Source: Icerya purchasi (Eukaryota; Arthropoda; Insecta; Hemiptera; Monophlebidae). From it: a DNA stretch of 64,000 bases. Below the pieces are notes generated by a model. It made no database searches and was not told where the DNA came from. It was given only the letters and a program-made list of their open reading frames with translations. The position numbers were made by a program, and so were the translations under genes. Shown here piece by piece: positions 44,930 through 57,049 of the stretch (its first letter is position 1; every line of letters begins with the position of its first letter). The DNA lies in contig CM077116.1 in the NCBI GenBank assembly GCA_039619475.1, forward strand, positions 33,863,183-33,927,182, written 5' to 3'.

Positions 44930-45257
44930 TGTTGTAGTTTGACTAATTCATTTAGGAGTATCTACAATAAAAAAAGATATTAGTTACGTTATTTATGAGG
45001 AAATCAAAACGAAATATAACGATATCAATTTATTTGACTTAATGTTTCTTGTATCACCCGGTTTCCTGGAACTCGTTACAAATAATACTCGATATTAAAT
45101 TATATTTTCCCGACTATCACTCGGAAGAGATTGTCTGCTTTAAATTAATTTGCTAATCCCAATGAAGTTCCTTTTGTCCAATGATCGAAATTAATTGTAA
45201 TCCGACCATGATGTATAAATAAATATATTTGAAACTAATTTCAATAACTTACGTGTA

Positions 45258-45519
45258 AGTTAAGTGAAACCCATACCCTTCCGTAGGGCGTCGGGGATTG
45301 CGAAGTTAAGGTTCACAATACACTAAGCCTAACAGGGGCACTAATGAGAGTAGGGGGCCAGTTTCTTTTTCTCGACCGCCTTTACTTTCCCAGATTTCTC
45401 CGGTACCCAATTATTTCAGGCTGGGTAAACCTAGGATCGATTCGGATCTGGAACGGGATAAGTCTCGTGTCTCCTGATTTAGTAGCCAAGCACCTTAACC
45501 ACTAGGCTACCACGCTACC
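45258..45519 (-). mobile_element. tRNA-derived SINE, copy 1, with 12-bp duplication
   Basis: Read on the - strand, the 5' head GGTAGCGTGGTAGCCTAGTG carries an A-box-like TAGCCTAGTGG, and a decayed B box lies near ACACGAGACTT. The body contains CCAGCCTGAAATAATTGGGT and GTGAACCTTAACTTCGCAAT. The 12-mer AACTTACGTGTA flanks it exactly (45246-45257 and 45520-45531), which is a typical LINE-mediated target duplication and fixes the ends. A second copy lies at 58045-58308. Confidence 0.85.
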
Positions 45520-46287
45520 AACTTACGTGTACTATTCGATAAATGTATACATACAATCTGATCGTAATCAGGAGCGTAATTATAAAAATAATATTAGTAC
45601 CCCCCTGCTCTTGTCGTTGTAGCTGGCCAATCATCTTACTTTTTCTATTGTTTGACTTTTCGCTACTCTTCCTGAAGCGTTCCCAAGTCTCTCCCGCGGC
45701 ACCCTGATACATACCCGCTAATGATTCGCGATTGCTTATTCGTCTGTGACTTATTAGCAACTAATATTGTCGTATTTCACTCACCGCTGTACTATGCAAT
45801 AGTTCCGGTAATAAAAATAAATTGCAGGCAAGCGAGCGTATCCTCTCATTAAAAGATGATCTGATGGTGAGAGTTAAAAAAACGATTATAAACAAAGAAG
45901 CAAAAAGAAAAACAGCAGACCAACTCTATATGACAAGCGGAAAGAAAATTAGTTAGTCCGATAAGTACGTCTGCAAATTAATCGATTGCTGTTCGCAATT
46001 TGAGAATGTCGAAAACTCGGTGACAAAGCAGAAAAGACACTGATAGTGAAGCTAACTTTCTGACAAGTACAGTTTTTATGGAATCCGAATAAAAGGGCAA
46101 CGTCACAGGTGGAAATGACGATTACCAGACTTAATACATTTCTATCGAAAAAAAAAAGTATCGTTTTTTTCTTGCTTTTAGAAGCATGACGTTGACGCTG
46201 TGAAAGTAATAATTTCGATGATCGAGACACACACATACACACGCGCAAGCACTTTTGGTATGATACGTGTAAATGATATTGGAAAAA

Positions 46288-46503
46288 ATAAAATACAGTA
46301 AGTTATAACAAATACAAATATAACACATAAATTTAAGAATAAAATGATTGCTTATTTAGAAACGTTTTCGGATACAACCCATCATCAGTTGTTTTTAGCT
46401 GATGATGGATTGTTATACCCAAAAACGTTTCCAAGTAAGCAATCATTTTATTTTTAAGTTTGTTTGTTATATTTGTATTTTTTATAACTTACTATATTTT
46501 ATA
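46288..46503. repeat. foldback repeat, ~100-bp inverted arms
   Basis: Left arm (about 46290-46387) and right arm (about 46399-46500) are inverted copies around a roughly 11-bp loop. They share AGTAAGTTATAA, AAAATGATTGCTTA, AAACGTTT and CCATCATCAG. A related half copy with AAACGTTTTTGAGTATAATC followed by CATCATCAG is at about 44668-44697. Consistent with a foldback or MITE-type element. Confidence 0.7.
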
Positions 46504-46509
46504 ATTAAC

Positions 46510-48720
46510 AAACAGGATGCTATAAAGTCCAATGGAAAACAAGAGAAGCCCCGTGCCATAGGTTTCTATATTGTTTTTAAGAAACAGGCACCGAGTGATG
46601 TACTGTCGGGACAAAAAGAAAAAAAAAAAGGTCTAAGAAAATTTTCGCCATTAAAATGTTAAAAACAGAAATGAGGACAGCCAACCGTTTAGAAACCGAA
46701 TGAAACACGTCTCTACAAAAAAGAGACATTCATTACGCTGGAACATATATGTTAACAAAGAGGTTAAAATTCGCTAAATGCCTTAAAAGTGTAATTTTAT
46801 TCCGAAATATTTCAATGAATATAGAAAAAAGAAATATTTAACGTACCGGACTTCCGGATAAAGGCGTGTTTCGAGATATAAAATAAACGAAAACAACGAA
46901 ATTGCCGACAATTTTAAAGAACAAACGAAAAACGATTCGTTTAGTACGTGCTAAAAACCATCGGAATCGTGTCAGAAATTAGCGCCAAGAACGATGTACA
47001 ATGTAAGTCCATAACTTTACTCCGGAGACAACGCAATTAATTCCGAAAAGTACATTCAACGCCCACATACATACAAAAAAAAAAAAAAATTCTGAAGCTC
47101 GAAATTTTTTATACGAAAGAAAAAAAAACCGTTTTTATTGCATTCTCACTGTGTAAGCGTGATATTTGTATTCGACAGCTGTACGAGCTGAAATTCGCTC
47201 CGCACCGGATTACTTTGCGCGGTTGATTACATCAATATTATTTCAGCGTAGAAATTGAATAAATTGTTGATTATAATCTATCATGAGAATTCTTTAATCT
47301 TCTGCTAAGATTGACGGACAATCAATTTGTTCGTTCGAATTCTCCCGGACAACGCTATTTTCTCTTCATGCTTTCCTATTATTACTCCACCATACTATGT
47401 GATGTGCACTTGTTTAAAGTGTTCTTTTCGCTCTTTCTGCTTCCATAGTAACCCCCCCCAATTATATTAGCCACTTGTTTACTCGTTAGAAATCCACCTG
47501 CTCTCTACTTGTTCTTTTTTCGTAATTCTCCAATATAGTATTGAACACTTTTTCGTTTCCGATTTCTTCCGTCTCATTTTAACTATTCTTTTTTCCTTCA
47601 GCATAATCTGGAGAATTACGACATCGAGTGTTTTGAAATTTCTTATTTCGCTTTAATAATGACCAGTAAACCGTCTCATTTTAACAACCTCGCTTCTTTT
47701 CTTTAGTAAATATATCTACCGTGTTGTTGTTTCTTCAAAAGGTCAATCAAAAATCGGACGGGGGGGAACTATGAAATTTCTTAATCTTAGAAATATCGCA
47801 AAATACGTAAATCCAAAAACGATGAAAAAATTTTTTTTTTTCTCATTTAGTCTATTTTTCTTAGAAAACCATTCATTAGTGTTATATATCTTTACCGACT
47901 TCAAAAAGGAAGGAGGTTATACGTTAGTTGAGTATGTTTTGTTTTTTTTTTTTTTGTTTATATTTGTTCCTCGTATAATATGTACTTATGTGGACCAACT
48001 TTAGTGAATAACTGAAAGTGAACCACAGTCACCGGTAGTGCCATGTGAAGTATATCGATAAATATCGGTCAACATACTAAGTTGTCATTAAAAAAAAAAA
48101 GAAAACCTAGAAAATTGTAATCTATTTTTTTTTTAGTAATTAAGCGTGGAATCGTAATTTGGAAAAAAAAGATTGACTTTTAGCGAGACAAGAAAATTAA
48201 AACATCATCAATGCTTTATTATCATGGATAAATATAAATTCGAATAAAGTTAAAACAGTCGCAGCGCTATCCACAAGCTTATCACTGACTGAAATAGTAC
48301 GCATCTTAACATTATTAGGTTAAAGTTTAGACCATCTGGACAGACTGCAGTTTGTTTATTAGTAACTGTACCGGTCAAGGGTTGTACCGTATGAGTATAA
48401 GTAACGGTGATTATTACCAAGCAATTATTAAAATAAACGTTAAAAAAAAAAAGTATCCTCAGAGATATAATTTTTTTACTCAATATAACCGGACAAAAAT
48501 TATTTAACGTAATTCGGTGATTACTCCCATTAACTATACAAAAATGTCTTAGTTTCGCCAAAAATACGTAATATAAAGAAAACAAAAAAGTCTTGAACAT
48601 GCACGAATTTTACAACAAAAAAGAAGAAAAAAAGAAAAAAAACATCCTGGATTAATTATCGAAAAAAAAAAAAAAAAGTACGAGTATATTCATAGTTCAT
48701 CGAAACCCTTCATAATACGG
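46510..48720. other. no identifiable gene
   Basis: AT-rich, with many 10- to 15-bp A or T runs and no recognisable coding motif on either strand. Confidence 0.4.
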
Positions 48721-48739
48721 ATGATATATAATTTACACC

Positions 48740-49155
48740 TTTCTATTCAGCCTAGACCTCCTTCTTGTTCTTGGTTCTATCATTTTCCTACTCTTAAACG
48801 TTTTTTCATCATTGCCATCTGCCGTCTGCGGTTCAATCATACTTTGCTCCCTTCCGCTCGGCATCGTTTTGCTCTTTTCCGATCCCCTTATTGTCCTTTG
48901 CACTCTGGCGACTGTTGCTTCGTTTGTGATCCTGACCACGTGCTGTTTGAATGTTCCAGTCTTTCCTCCGAACGTAATATCCTGTACGTTTAATTATTAA
49001 AGCTGAATTATCCTACTCCATATGGTGCTTCCTATATCTTAGCTTTGCCGTCATCCAATGTGGTTCCTATTCTTGTCTCTTTCCTGTCATCGATCTCTGA
49101 CATTGTCCTGGGCAGCTGCCCTAAGTCGGGCAAGCCCAAAAAAAAAAAAAAAAAA
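48740..49155 (+). pseudogene. 5'-truncated RNase-H LINE, C-terminus and 3' end (copy 4)
   Basis: The frame 48721-48993 ends ICRLRFNHTLLPSARHRF, SPYCPLHSGDCCFVCDPDHV and LFECSSLSSERN. This is the best-preserved copy in the window of the C-terminal helix and C-x-H-x-C finger. It is followed by a 3' UTR with a variant end (GGCAAGCCC) and a poly(A) of about 19 bp at 49137-49155. Confidence 0.8.
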
Positions 49156-49464
49156 CACCAACTCGGAATTCCGTAAAGATATTCAAAGTATTCGAAAATA
49201 AAGCATGCCCATCGACAAAGTCAAAATTATAAACTAGACATGAACGTCCATTATGTTTAAACATCATACTTTTATTGAGTTTAGCTTATAGATTTAGAAA
49301 ACGCCGCTTTATCAGCTGTCTGCTCCTGTCGTGTTTTTCGGGATCTTCTAACATCAAGACGCATAGTCTGATTTTAAGTATGAGAAAGAATGAAAAAAAA
49401 TAAAAAAAATAAACGGAAAAATTTTTTCTCCTTTTATGCCTAAGTGAAAACCACTGAGTGGAGT

Positions 49465-50293
49465 TTTTTTTTTTTTTTTTTTTTTTATAGAATAAGTTGT
49501 GGGTCTCGCAGGGCAAATATGCCCGTTGTGTGAGTGCCCAACACTCTTATCAACGTTTATTATAATAGGTATATAGTACAATAAATTAAAACTAACTTAA
49601 ATTATTTCGAAACTAACAATAATAACAGACTTAGCATTATTTATATTAAAGTAATAGCATATATATGTATGGAAAAAAAAAAAAAAAATGCCGCGTAATA
49701 TCCATCTGAATACCAATATATGCAGACAGCTTAATATTTATAATCGAAATAAAGCATGATCAGTGAGAGCCTAAAATCCAGGAAGGACACGACAAAGTCA
49801 AAAACTAACAAAACCGTAAAAAGAACCATCAAATAGTAATGAAATAAAGTACGAGACTTGGATCTTCAGTCTTTGCACCATTCCTTCAACCATTTTTGCA
49901 CCTCTTTTTTCCACGAACCAATTTTTTTTTCCTCTAGTATATGATTAGGGATTGTACTTATTAATTTGATTAGCACTGAGTCATCAGTGTTGTCAATTCG
50001 TAAATTTACCCCCCGGGGATAGATGTAATATGTATTACTTTGGTTTCTTGTTAACCGAATTTTTTCCCTGGATGGTAATTTTATATTATTGACATTAAAT
50101 TCTAGTAATCTATAATAGAAATAGTACATCTTGGGAGACATTTCATCATTTTCCTTCCACCATGTTGATCCAGAGTCGTTTTTCTTCCAGTAGGGTAGTA
50201 TAAGTTTCAAACACCTCTTCTGTATTTTACTTATTTTATTTATTTCTGTTTTCTTAGCCTCACCCCATATTTGAATTCCATATATGTAATATT
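49465..50293 (-). mobile_element. second copy of LINE B, 5'-truncated
   Basis: Poly-T at 49465-49486 (the LINE poly(A)), then the same 3' UTR stem as LINE B, then the C-terminal coding part up to the truncation at about 50290. 5' truncation is the usual outcome of incomplete target-primed reverse transcription. Confidence 0.88.
49866..50290 (-). pseudogene. LINE B family ORF2 C-terminus, second copy
   Basis: Reads IYGIQIWGEAKKTEINKI, KIQKRCLKLILPYWKK, TWWKENDEMSPKMYYFYYRL, IYPRGVNLRIDN and WKKEVQKWLKEWCKD, colinear with 723-1160 but clearly diverged. It is open to its stop at 49866 in this stretch. The paired changes with conserved protein suggest a separate subfamily rather than a duplicate of the same insertion. 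Confidence 0.88.
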
Positions 50294-50299
50294 ACAAGT

Positions 50300-53200
50300 G
50301 AAACTGTTGCAACTATTTGAGAACGACTACTTCACAATGACATTGTGAAGAAAGGATTTAAACGAATGTGCCTACGTACATTCTGTACATATTGCGACAT
50401 AGATATGTCTTTCCTGTCGTCGCTATTTACATTGATAACGCACTAAGGTAGTTGCGTTTCATTTTAGTAAACGTAATTACCGGGCGGCGCAATTTAAGTG
50501 GATTCGAATAACGGAGATAATGAAAAAAAAAAAGCACTAACGCTTTTGGGTAACATTTTTTTTGTGACAACTTCGCCAAATAACACCCAGCCGTAAGAGA
50601 TGTCAAAACGGCCAAGTTACCGCGCATTAACGAGAAATGAAATGGATAGAAAAGTTTAATACTGCACGCCAAAACAGGAGAGCTCCGATTCCGCTCTTTG
50701 AACGATCCGCTTACTTGCATAAAACCACACGCGCTGAACAGGTTGCGGAGACTAGCATTGCAAGTATTACGAGGGGGCTTCAAACACCGCCAATCAATCA
50801 AAAGGCCAAAACGTAGTCTCACATGATGGAGTCGTGAACGACTATCTGAAAAGAAGTTAAGCTCCCGTTCTGGAACGAAATTCCTCTGCCGAAGTTATCA
50901 AAACGGCCGGCGAATTAGATTGTACGGTATTTGCGTAACATGCGCATCGTTCTAAGACACTGATTAAAGGCCGTCGCAGTGATATCGATCTACCGATGTC
51001 GCTTTTTATATGAAACGACTGTCGGGTGATAAACGCTTTAATGTTCATAAAGGGCCGCGGGATAGATAATCTATAAAATAGTTAAATTCCACAAGCGTAA
51101 GCTAATTGCGCAAAAAAAAGGTTGTCAGCAAAAGAGATCGCACAACATTTAAGCACTTAATTTTGTTGATTATAAGCAGAGCTGTAGATAACCGATGAAC
51201 GAATCAATTGCCAGTAAAACACGCTTAGTTAATTCGCTTAACCTAAATCATTATATTCCTTTAAACAATTGTAAACGGTAGTCTAGTGCTACGATATCAG
51301 AATAATTTTGAAAAAATATCCGACTCGAACGCACAGTGTAAAACAAACTTACTTTGTTTTTTTTGTTGTTTTTTTTTGTTGTTTTTTTTTTTTAACGCGT
51401 TTATTACTTTATTTTTCCATAAAGCAATTTTTGAGGAATTAAAAAAAAAAAAAAGAACCAAAAATATTTAGGGCGGTATGTGTACGTAAAAGGTGTACTA
51501 TTATAATTAATTTTAACCTTTAATTTTAAAGAAAAACTTATTAACGCAGCTGTCTCGTTAAATAAAACAATTCTTTGTCAAAAAAAAATTAAAAGTAAAA
51601 AATGAATTAATAAATACGTATTTTAATTTAGATCGATTAATAATATATTCATTTTAATTTTATTAGTTGTACTCGTAATATATAATAAACTTCATTTATA
51701 ATTATGAACAAAAAAATCGACAACTTATAGAAAAAGTAATTAATCTAAATTAACGTACGCATCTAGTTTTATTTTTGATTTTTTGACATACGGTTATTTT
51801 ATTTAATGGGGCAGTTTTATTAAAAGAAAATAATAAAAAGGTAAAGAAAAAGAATAAATTATGGAACAGAAAGAAAGACGTAGCAGGGAAAAAGAAAATA
51901 TAAAGAGCTTAGCCGGAAGTATTCTATTTTGGTACTTTTGTAAAACTGATATTGCCTGATGAAGGGGAGGGGGGGAAGGGGAGAAGATAACGCGAGTCGA
52001 CAAAGAAAGCGGGAGAACAATGTTTTTGAAAGTTAGAAATTCCACGAAATGTTTTTTAATGGCAGCAGAAGACACTGCAGTAGTGCTAGTTAAAATGTCA
52101 GGATTAGCTTGATTAATGAAAAGCAGTGTGTGTGGTTATCACTTTGACGGAAATATTTGAATAAAGAATCGATTTAATAAAAGCCCATCTATCACGAGGA
52201 ATATAATTTGGGGTAGAAGGGAAGGAACTGAGGAAAAACTTTATAAGAAAACTTGGGATTGTATAGTTTATGAAAAGAGGTAAATTTACGGCATTAAACT
52301 GAAGTAGCGAAGAAGAAGGTGTTTTAGAAAAAGATATATGCGACGGAGAATAGTCACACGGAGACTCGATCTGCGACGCAATGCCCTTTTTTTAAAAGTA
52401 GAAGTCGAAGCGGAAAAAATATTTTTTAAGACCATTTTTAACGTCCTTTTGTTCTACCTGGGCCATGAAAGTGTTTTGTAAGTTGCTACAATCAGTGAAA
52501 CGTCTACAGTAGAACAGTAAGAACAAATGTTAAAAGGCCTACGACAATGTCCAGCAATATAACCAAGGAGAAAACACTTTTAGGCAATTGAATACTGGAA
52601 GAAACATCGAATCCAAGCTTGAAAATGGAAATGAATTCAGCGAGTACAGTATTTAGAAATATAAGTTCGACAGATCCGATCGAAATGGTTTTATCTACAG
52701 AAGAACCTAATATTCGACCGACGGAAATAATAGCAATGGAGAATAAGCACAGTACCCTTTTTTTTTTTTTTTTGTTCCTAATGCAAAAGATATGTTATCC
52801 GCACCACTACACGATAGTACTGGTAACTGTCGATTGATACCTAAACGCAAATTATTGAAACGGAATTTACCTCCATCGATTGTAATAAATTAAAATCCGT
52901 AAAGTAAGACTTATCTTAAATGCTTTTTAGGCCGGTTGATGGATGTATGCAGTTAACGCGTGTGAAGGTTTATTAGGTTTGCGTACCCCGACACCTATCA
53001 GTGGGAAAAAAATAAAATGCATATTTTAATAAATAGAAATGCAACAAAGTTGAAACAGTAATTACGGTGCTTAGTAGTCTCCAGTGACGCTACAATGGAA
53101 CAACGTATTTGCGCGATCCCCACCTGTGACGAATATAGCTGGATATACGGTTTCCGTGAATGAAGGTGGAAAAACATCGCAAGTTGAATAATATGCAATG

Positions 53201-54160
53201 CGATTAGCTAACTTAAATACAGCATTATAAATCAATCACACGAAGTTTCCATGCTAATCTTCAGTCGGACCGCAGAGCTTTGACGACACAGACTCGCAAC
53301 CTTCTGGCATATAGTAACACTTCGCAGGTATTTCCGTTGAAAAACGAAAAAACTCGGAAGCAAATAAAAGTAAAACCCCGAGATAAAATTCAGAATGATG
53401 AAAAATAGAGAAATAAAGGCTTGTGTTATTCTAAAGGCATAATAATAAAATTAAAAACGTTTACATAATTAAAATGCTGCGAAGGTTTTCCGTAACTGAA
53501 AGAATAAAAAGTAAATAGGTCCATTGAAAAGGTATGCAGGCTCTTAACGTTCTGGCCTGAACTTTTAAGGAAATGACATTCAACGGCACTTAAGCATTTA
53601 TCTGCGAAAGCCGTTTACAATTTGTTTTTATTACGACATCGCTTAGTTCCAGTAAACGTAGCCGAAAATACCACCGCGCCGCCCTTCTGCCGGCACCACT
53701 GCAAAGGAAAAAATAATAGTGTGTTCTCTGTTTTAAGCTGACATTACTTATAATGGCTTTCTCGTTGCGGCCGTCTGTTGATTTATTTTAATTTATACGC
53801 TTTTTAGAACACCTAAATTCGATTAAAATCGCTGAAAGAAAAGGATCGCGCCGGAACGTTTATTACGTCATTTCGAGTGATAAATTAATCATTATTAACT
53901 AATATCGCGACACTATCATTTGTTGCGGAGTAAAAGGAAAATTAAATTAAATTTCAGAAACGCGAATAAAATTTTGGAAAATTGATCTTAATTGAAAATT
54001 CCGTAAAAGACTTTAAAAAATAAACACAAATTTAATGGCGGTTGAGGCTCGTACGAATTATATTATTTCAAAAATAACTGATATTAATTCGGTCAACTGA
54101 CTTGTAGAAATTGTAGATTTATATACATAAGTAATAATAACAGCTACCATCCTAGTACGT
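50300..54160. other. no identifiable gene
   Basis: 3.9 kb without a recognisable element. T runs at about 51357-51392 and 52759-52774, a G run at 51964-51979, and some CpG-richer DNA at 50430-51060. Open frames are short and motif-free. It may include host intergenic or intronic DNA. Confidence 0.4.
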
Positions 54161-54164
54161 AGTT

Positions 54165-54513
54165 TATTAGGCAGTGGTGTTGTTCCGTTATTCCCTCGTG
54201 CCTTCTCCTTATTGTCCATTGCACCCTCCCAGCGATTAATGTATTTCTGATCCCGATCATATAATGTTCAGCTGTTCGTAATTATCAACTGAACAAGCTC
54301 CTTCTTATTCCTTCCTCTTACAAACCGGTATTCCCGCTCCATACTGTGCTTCATTCATTCTCTCCCTTCCTTTTCCTTCAATTATTCTAGCTCTTGATTC
54401 CTTTCTGTCGGCTATCTCTGATCGCGTAAGGATCTGAGTCTCTCTTTCCTCTCTGTTTCGCTGTTCTTGGGCCTATGCCCATGTTGACGAACCCATTTAT
54501 AAAAAAAAAAAAA
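54165..54513 (+). mobile_element. 5'-truncated RNase-H LINE 3' end (copy 5)
   Basis: Begins in decayed C-terminal coding sequence (RAFSLLSIAPSQRLM), continues through the 3' UTR TTCTGTCGGCTATCTCTGATCG and TTGGGCCTATGCCCATGTTG, and ends with a poly(A) at 54501-54513. It aligns with the copy 1 tail at 29342-29455. Confidence 0.7.
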
Positions 54514-54820
54514 TCCTTTTGGCTGAGACTTGGTTTGAACCTCGCCGCTGCACATTGAAGAAATATACAAGTTTCTTTTATGCTGCGTTAATGCGCATAG
54601 TTGACGAGCTCAAAAAACAATAACCAAATTATCAAGACAAATGCATGCATTACGTGAACCTTGAGGATTGTTATTAGTAATATTGATAACCTGATAGGAT
54701 CATTAAAAGACAAAAAAAATTTTTATAAAAAATAAAATTGTCGATAGAATAAAAAGTACTCTTGAATATTATTTACAAATAAAATTGAATTTTTTAGAAA
54801 TAAATATGTGCCAGCACAAT

Positions 54821-55165
54821 ATCTATCTATCTATCTATCTATCTATATTAATTACAACATAATTCTTATGTCAGCACCCATTAGATTTCGTAACGAAAAA
54901 ATGTCCCAAAAAAGTGTATCAATTTTATGCACCAAAAGTTAAATGTTAAGTGAAAACGTTATTCTTAATCATGCACCCATTGCATATAGGATTTTTGTGA
55001 ATATGTTATTTTTTTTTTGTGTCGATGCCAGTAAGAATGATGGTAAATTTTGATAATTTAATCAAAATATAGATGAGGAAGAAATAGAAATGTAAACAAG
55101 AGAAGTTAAGAGGCGGAGCCCCTTGCGAGACCAAAATTGCCGAGTTTATATGTATACATATATTA
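54821..55165 (-). repeat. dispersed microsatellite-bounded repeat (copy 2)
   Basis: Reverse complement of 38881-39321: (ATCT)n at 54821-54846, then ATATTAATTACAACATAATT, TTTTTGTGTCGATGCCAGTA, GGCGGAGCCCCTTGCGAGAC and GCCGAGTTTATATG. About 100 bp shorter than copy 1. Confidence 0.65.
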
Positions 55166-55208
55166 ATAGAGATCGGCTTTCCTCTATGCCGATGTTGAAA
55201 AATGTTAA

Positions 55209-55222
55209 CGTAACGGGCGCCA
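55209..55222 (-). other. primer-binding site adjoining the LTR
   Basis: On the - strand TGGCGCCCGTTACG begins one base after the LTR end ...TTTGCCA. TGGCGCC is the usual start of a tRNA-complementary primer-binding site in insect and vertebrate retroelements. Only about 50-60 bp of internal sequence follow before unrelated DNA. Confidence 0.5.
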
Positions 55223-55223
55223 G

Positions 55224-56172
55224 TGGCAAATGACGGCTTGCCACCACCGGAACAGCTCTGCCTAGCGGAATATTAAGATTTTAACGAAGGGGAAAAAAAT
55301 TTCCGATGAAAAAAAATAACAAAACAAAAAAAAAAACGAAACCCGCCGTACGAGGGCGATATTCTCTCTCCGAAACGGAGATATCACGAGGGCCCACCAC
55401 GTGTCCAATAACGAGATTTCAGCGAAACCAATTGCATATATTATGAAAGAAAATTAAACGAGAAAACTGTTCAACGTGAAATCACGGACTAGAAACAACA
55501 AGAAAAATTTACATAAAAAAAATCGGTTAATCAAAAATCATATGGCATGTAGCTTTTAAATGGCTTGACAACGGCGACTAGCCAAAAGCTCGCGACGACT
55601 AAAAAGAAAATACGTGTGCCATACGATGCGGACAAATATCAAACCAGGACCAGCTCGAAATCATGCGACAGAACAGCAAATTAACATAAAACCGCGACTG
55701 ACAATGTATGTCTAAACTAAAACTAAACTTTTATCGAATAAATAGGAAATTACCGACTAGATCTTCTTACAAATTAATAACAGGTAATAACACGCGCGCC
55801 GATGTTTCTAGAATACCTTTAAGAATAATATCGCGTAAATTACCTTGTCTTAACGGGATTTTATAAACTTCCCTCAGCTCAATATTTCTCGGCGCAGCTT
55901 TTATCCGACGCGCACTCGCCCATTACTCGCCGCTATCGGCCGCTACCAGCAATACACACGCACGCAGTCTCACCCTGACTCAACATTCGACCGTGTCCGG
56001 GAATTTCAGTTTCAGCCGATAAACATTTCCGATATCTACTACGATCCGCGATTACGTAGAATAAAACGCGGTGTTCGATAAATCACGAAATGAATGATTT
56101 TAATCATAGAAATATATTTTTATAATTTGAACACCGCTAAAAGATAGCGCTGTAGGTATCGAATCCGTTACA
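55224..56172 (-). mobile_element. 5' LTR of an LTR retrotransposon, rest lost
   Basis: On the - strand the 949-bp block begins TGTAACGGATTCGATACC and ends ...TTTGCCA, the TG...CA boundaries of an LTR, and is followed by a primer-binding site. TATAAAA and GGATAAAAGC elements are in the middle part. It is GC-richer than its surroundings. With no second LTR nor a gag/pol frame, it is a truncated relic; Gypsy or BEL cannot be told apart. Confidence 0.5.
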
Positions 56173-56194
56173 ATATACATATATACATATATAT

Positions 56195-56269
56195 GTCGTC
56201 GCGATAACCTAGTTGCTAGAGCGCTTGATTTCCGTTATGGAGGTCACGGGTTCGATCCCGGGCGACGAC
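56195..56269 (+). tRNA. tRNA-like sequence (pseudo-tRNA or SINE head)
   Basis: 75 nt with a perfect 7-bp acceptor helix (GTCGTCG/CGACGAC), an A-box-like TAACCTAGTTG and a B box GGTTCGATCCC, so a polymerase III promoter is plausible. The cloverleaf is not canonical: D-stem pairs are missing, the T-stem has a G-G mismatch, and the middle forms a 7-bp TTTCC...GGAGG-type helix instead of a clear anticodon arm. I therefore give no amino acid. It lies next to the LTR but outside it. Confidence 0.4.
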
Positions 56270-56752
56270 AGAACTTATTACAAAGAATTAAATTAAAATA
56301 CCGACAAATTTTCTTATAAAATTGTCTACAATAATAAATTTAGAAATTTTTTGCAGCCCTTGTGCATTTTAACATTTTTAAATTCGATTTCTTCGCGATT
56401 TTAGGTTTAACAAGCATATCTTAAACTTCAAACGTATTTATTATTTACTAAACCTGTGTAATTAACTTCATACACCCTTTTATGGTGTCGTATTTTGATA
56501 TTATAACTCTATAGATTTAAATTAAATAATACATAAAAAGGTTCGTCCAAGCAAAACAAAATATATTAAAAAAATACTGCAAAGAGTAACAAAAGCGAAA
56601 TAAAAAACGTATGTATTGAAAAGAATACCTTTAAAAAGAATCATTAAAATTTAAAAAATTTGTTCAGTTTTATTATAATAAAAAAAAAAAAAAAAAAAAA
56701 ATGTGGAAAAACGATTGAAATAAGCAAACTTGTACATAAAAATTTTAAAACA

Positions 56753-57030
56753 TTATAAAATATTATTTCGGTAACAGTTATAAACATACGTTTTAACTGT
56801 CACCCAGCAGTCTCTATCACGAAATAGTGCGTTATTTTCAATTAAAAATTTTGTGCAATCGATATCTTTTGGTGTTTTGTGTTTTTTTATGAATTTTTTA
56901 AAGTGAAAATTCATCTCCATTATTTGTAGCTGAGTCCATTTTTGTCTTTGATTACGCTTCATTAGTGGTAATATTGTTGTCGTATATGTAGGTTCCCTTT
57001 CTTTAACGTTCGTTGCATCTTCTGGTATAT
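56753..57030 (-). pseudogene. C-terminal exon or fragment with a W...HF...C...R-W domain (unidentified)
   Basis: The - strand reads NIPEDATNVKEREPTYTTT, then KRNQRQKWTQLQIMEMNFHF, KKFIKKHKTPKDIDCTKFLI, ENNALFRDRDCWVTVKTYVY, ending at 56753. The spacing W, hF, P-k-dC, R, W-VK-YV resembles a small C-terminal domain that I have seen in uncharacterised metazoan and transposon-linked proteins. Upstream a stop appears near 57035 with no good splice acceptor. It may be a terminal exon, a transposon remnant or a decayed gene. Function unknown. Confidence 0.4.
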
Positions 57031-57049
57031 TTCGAGTTCAAACACAATA

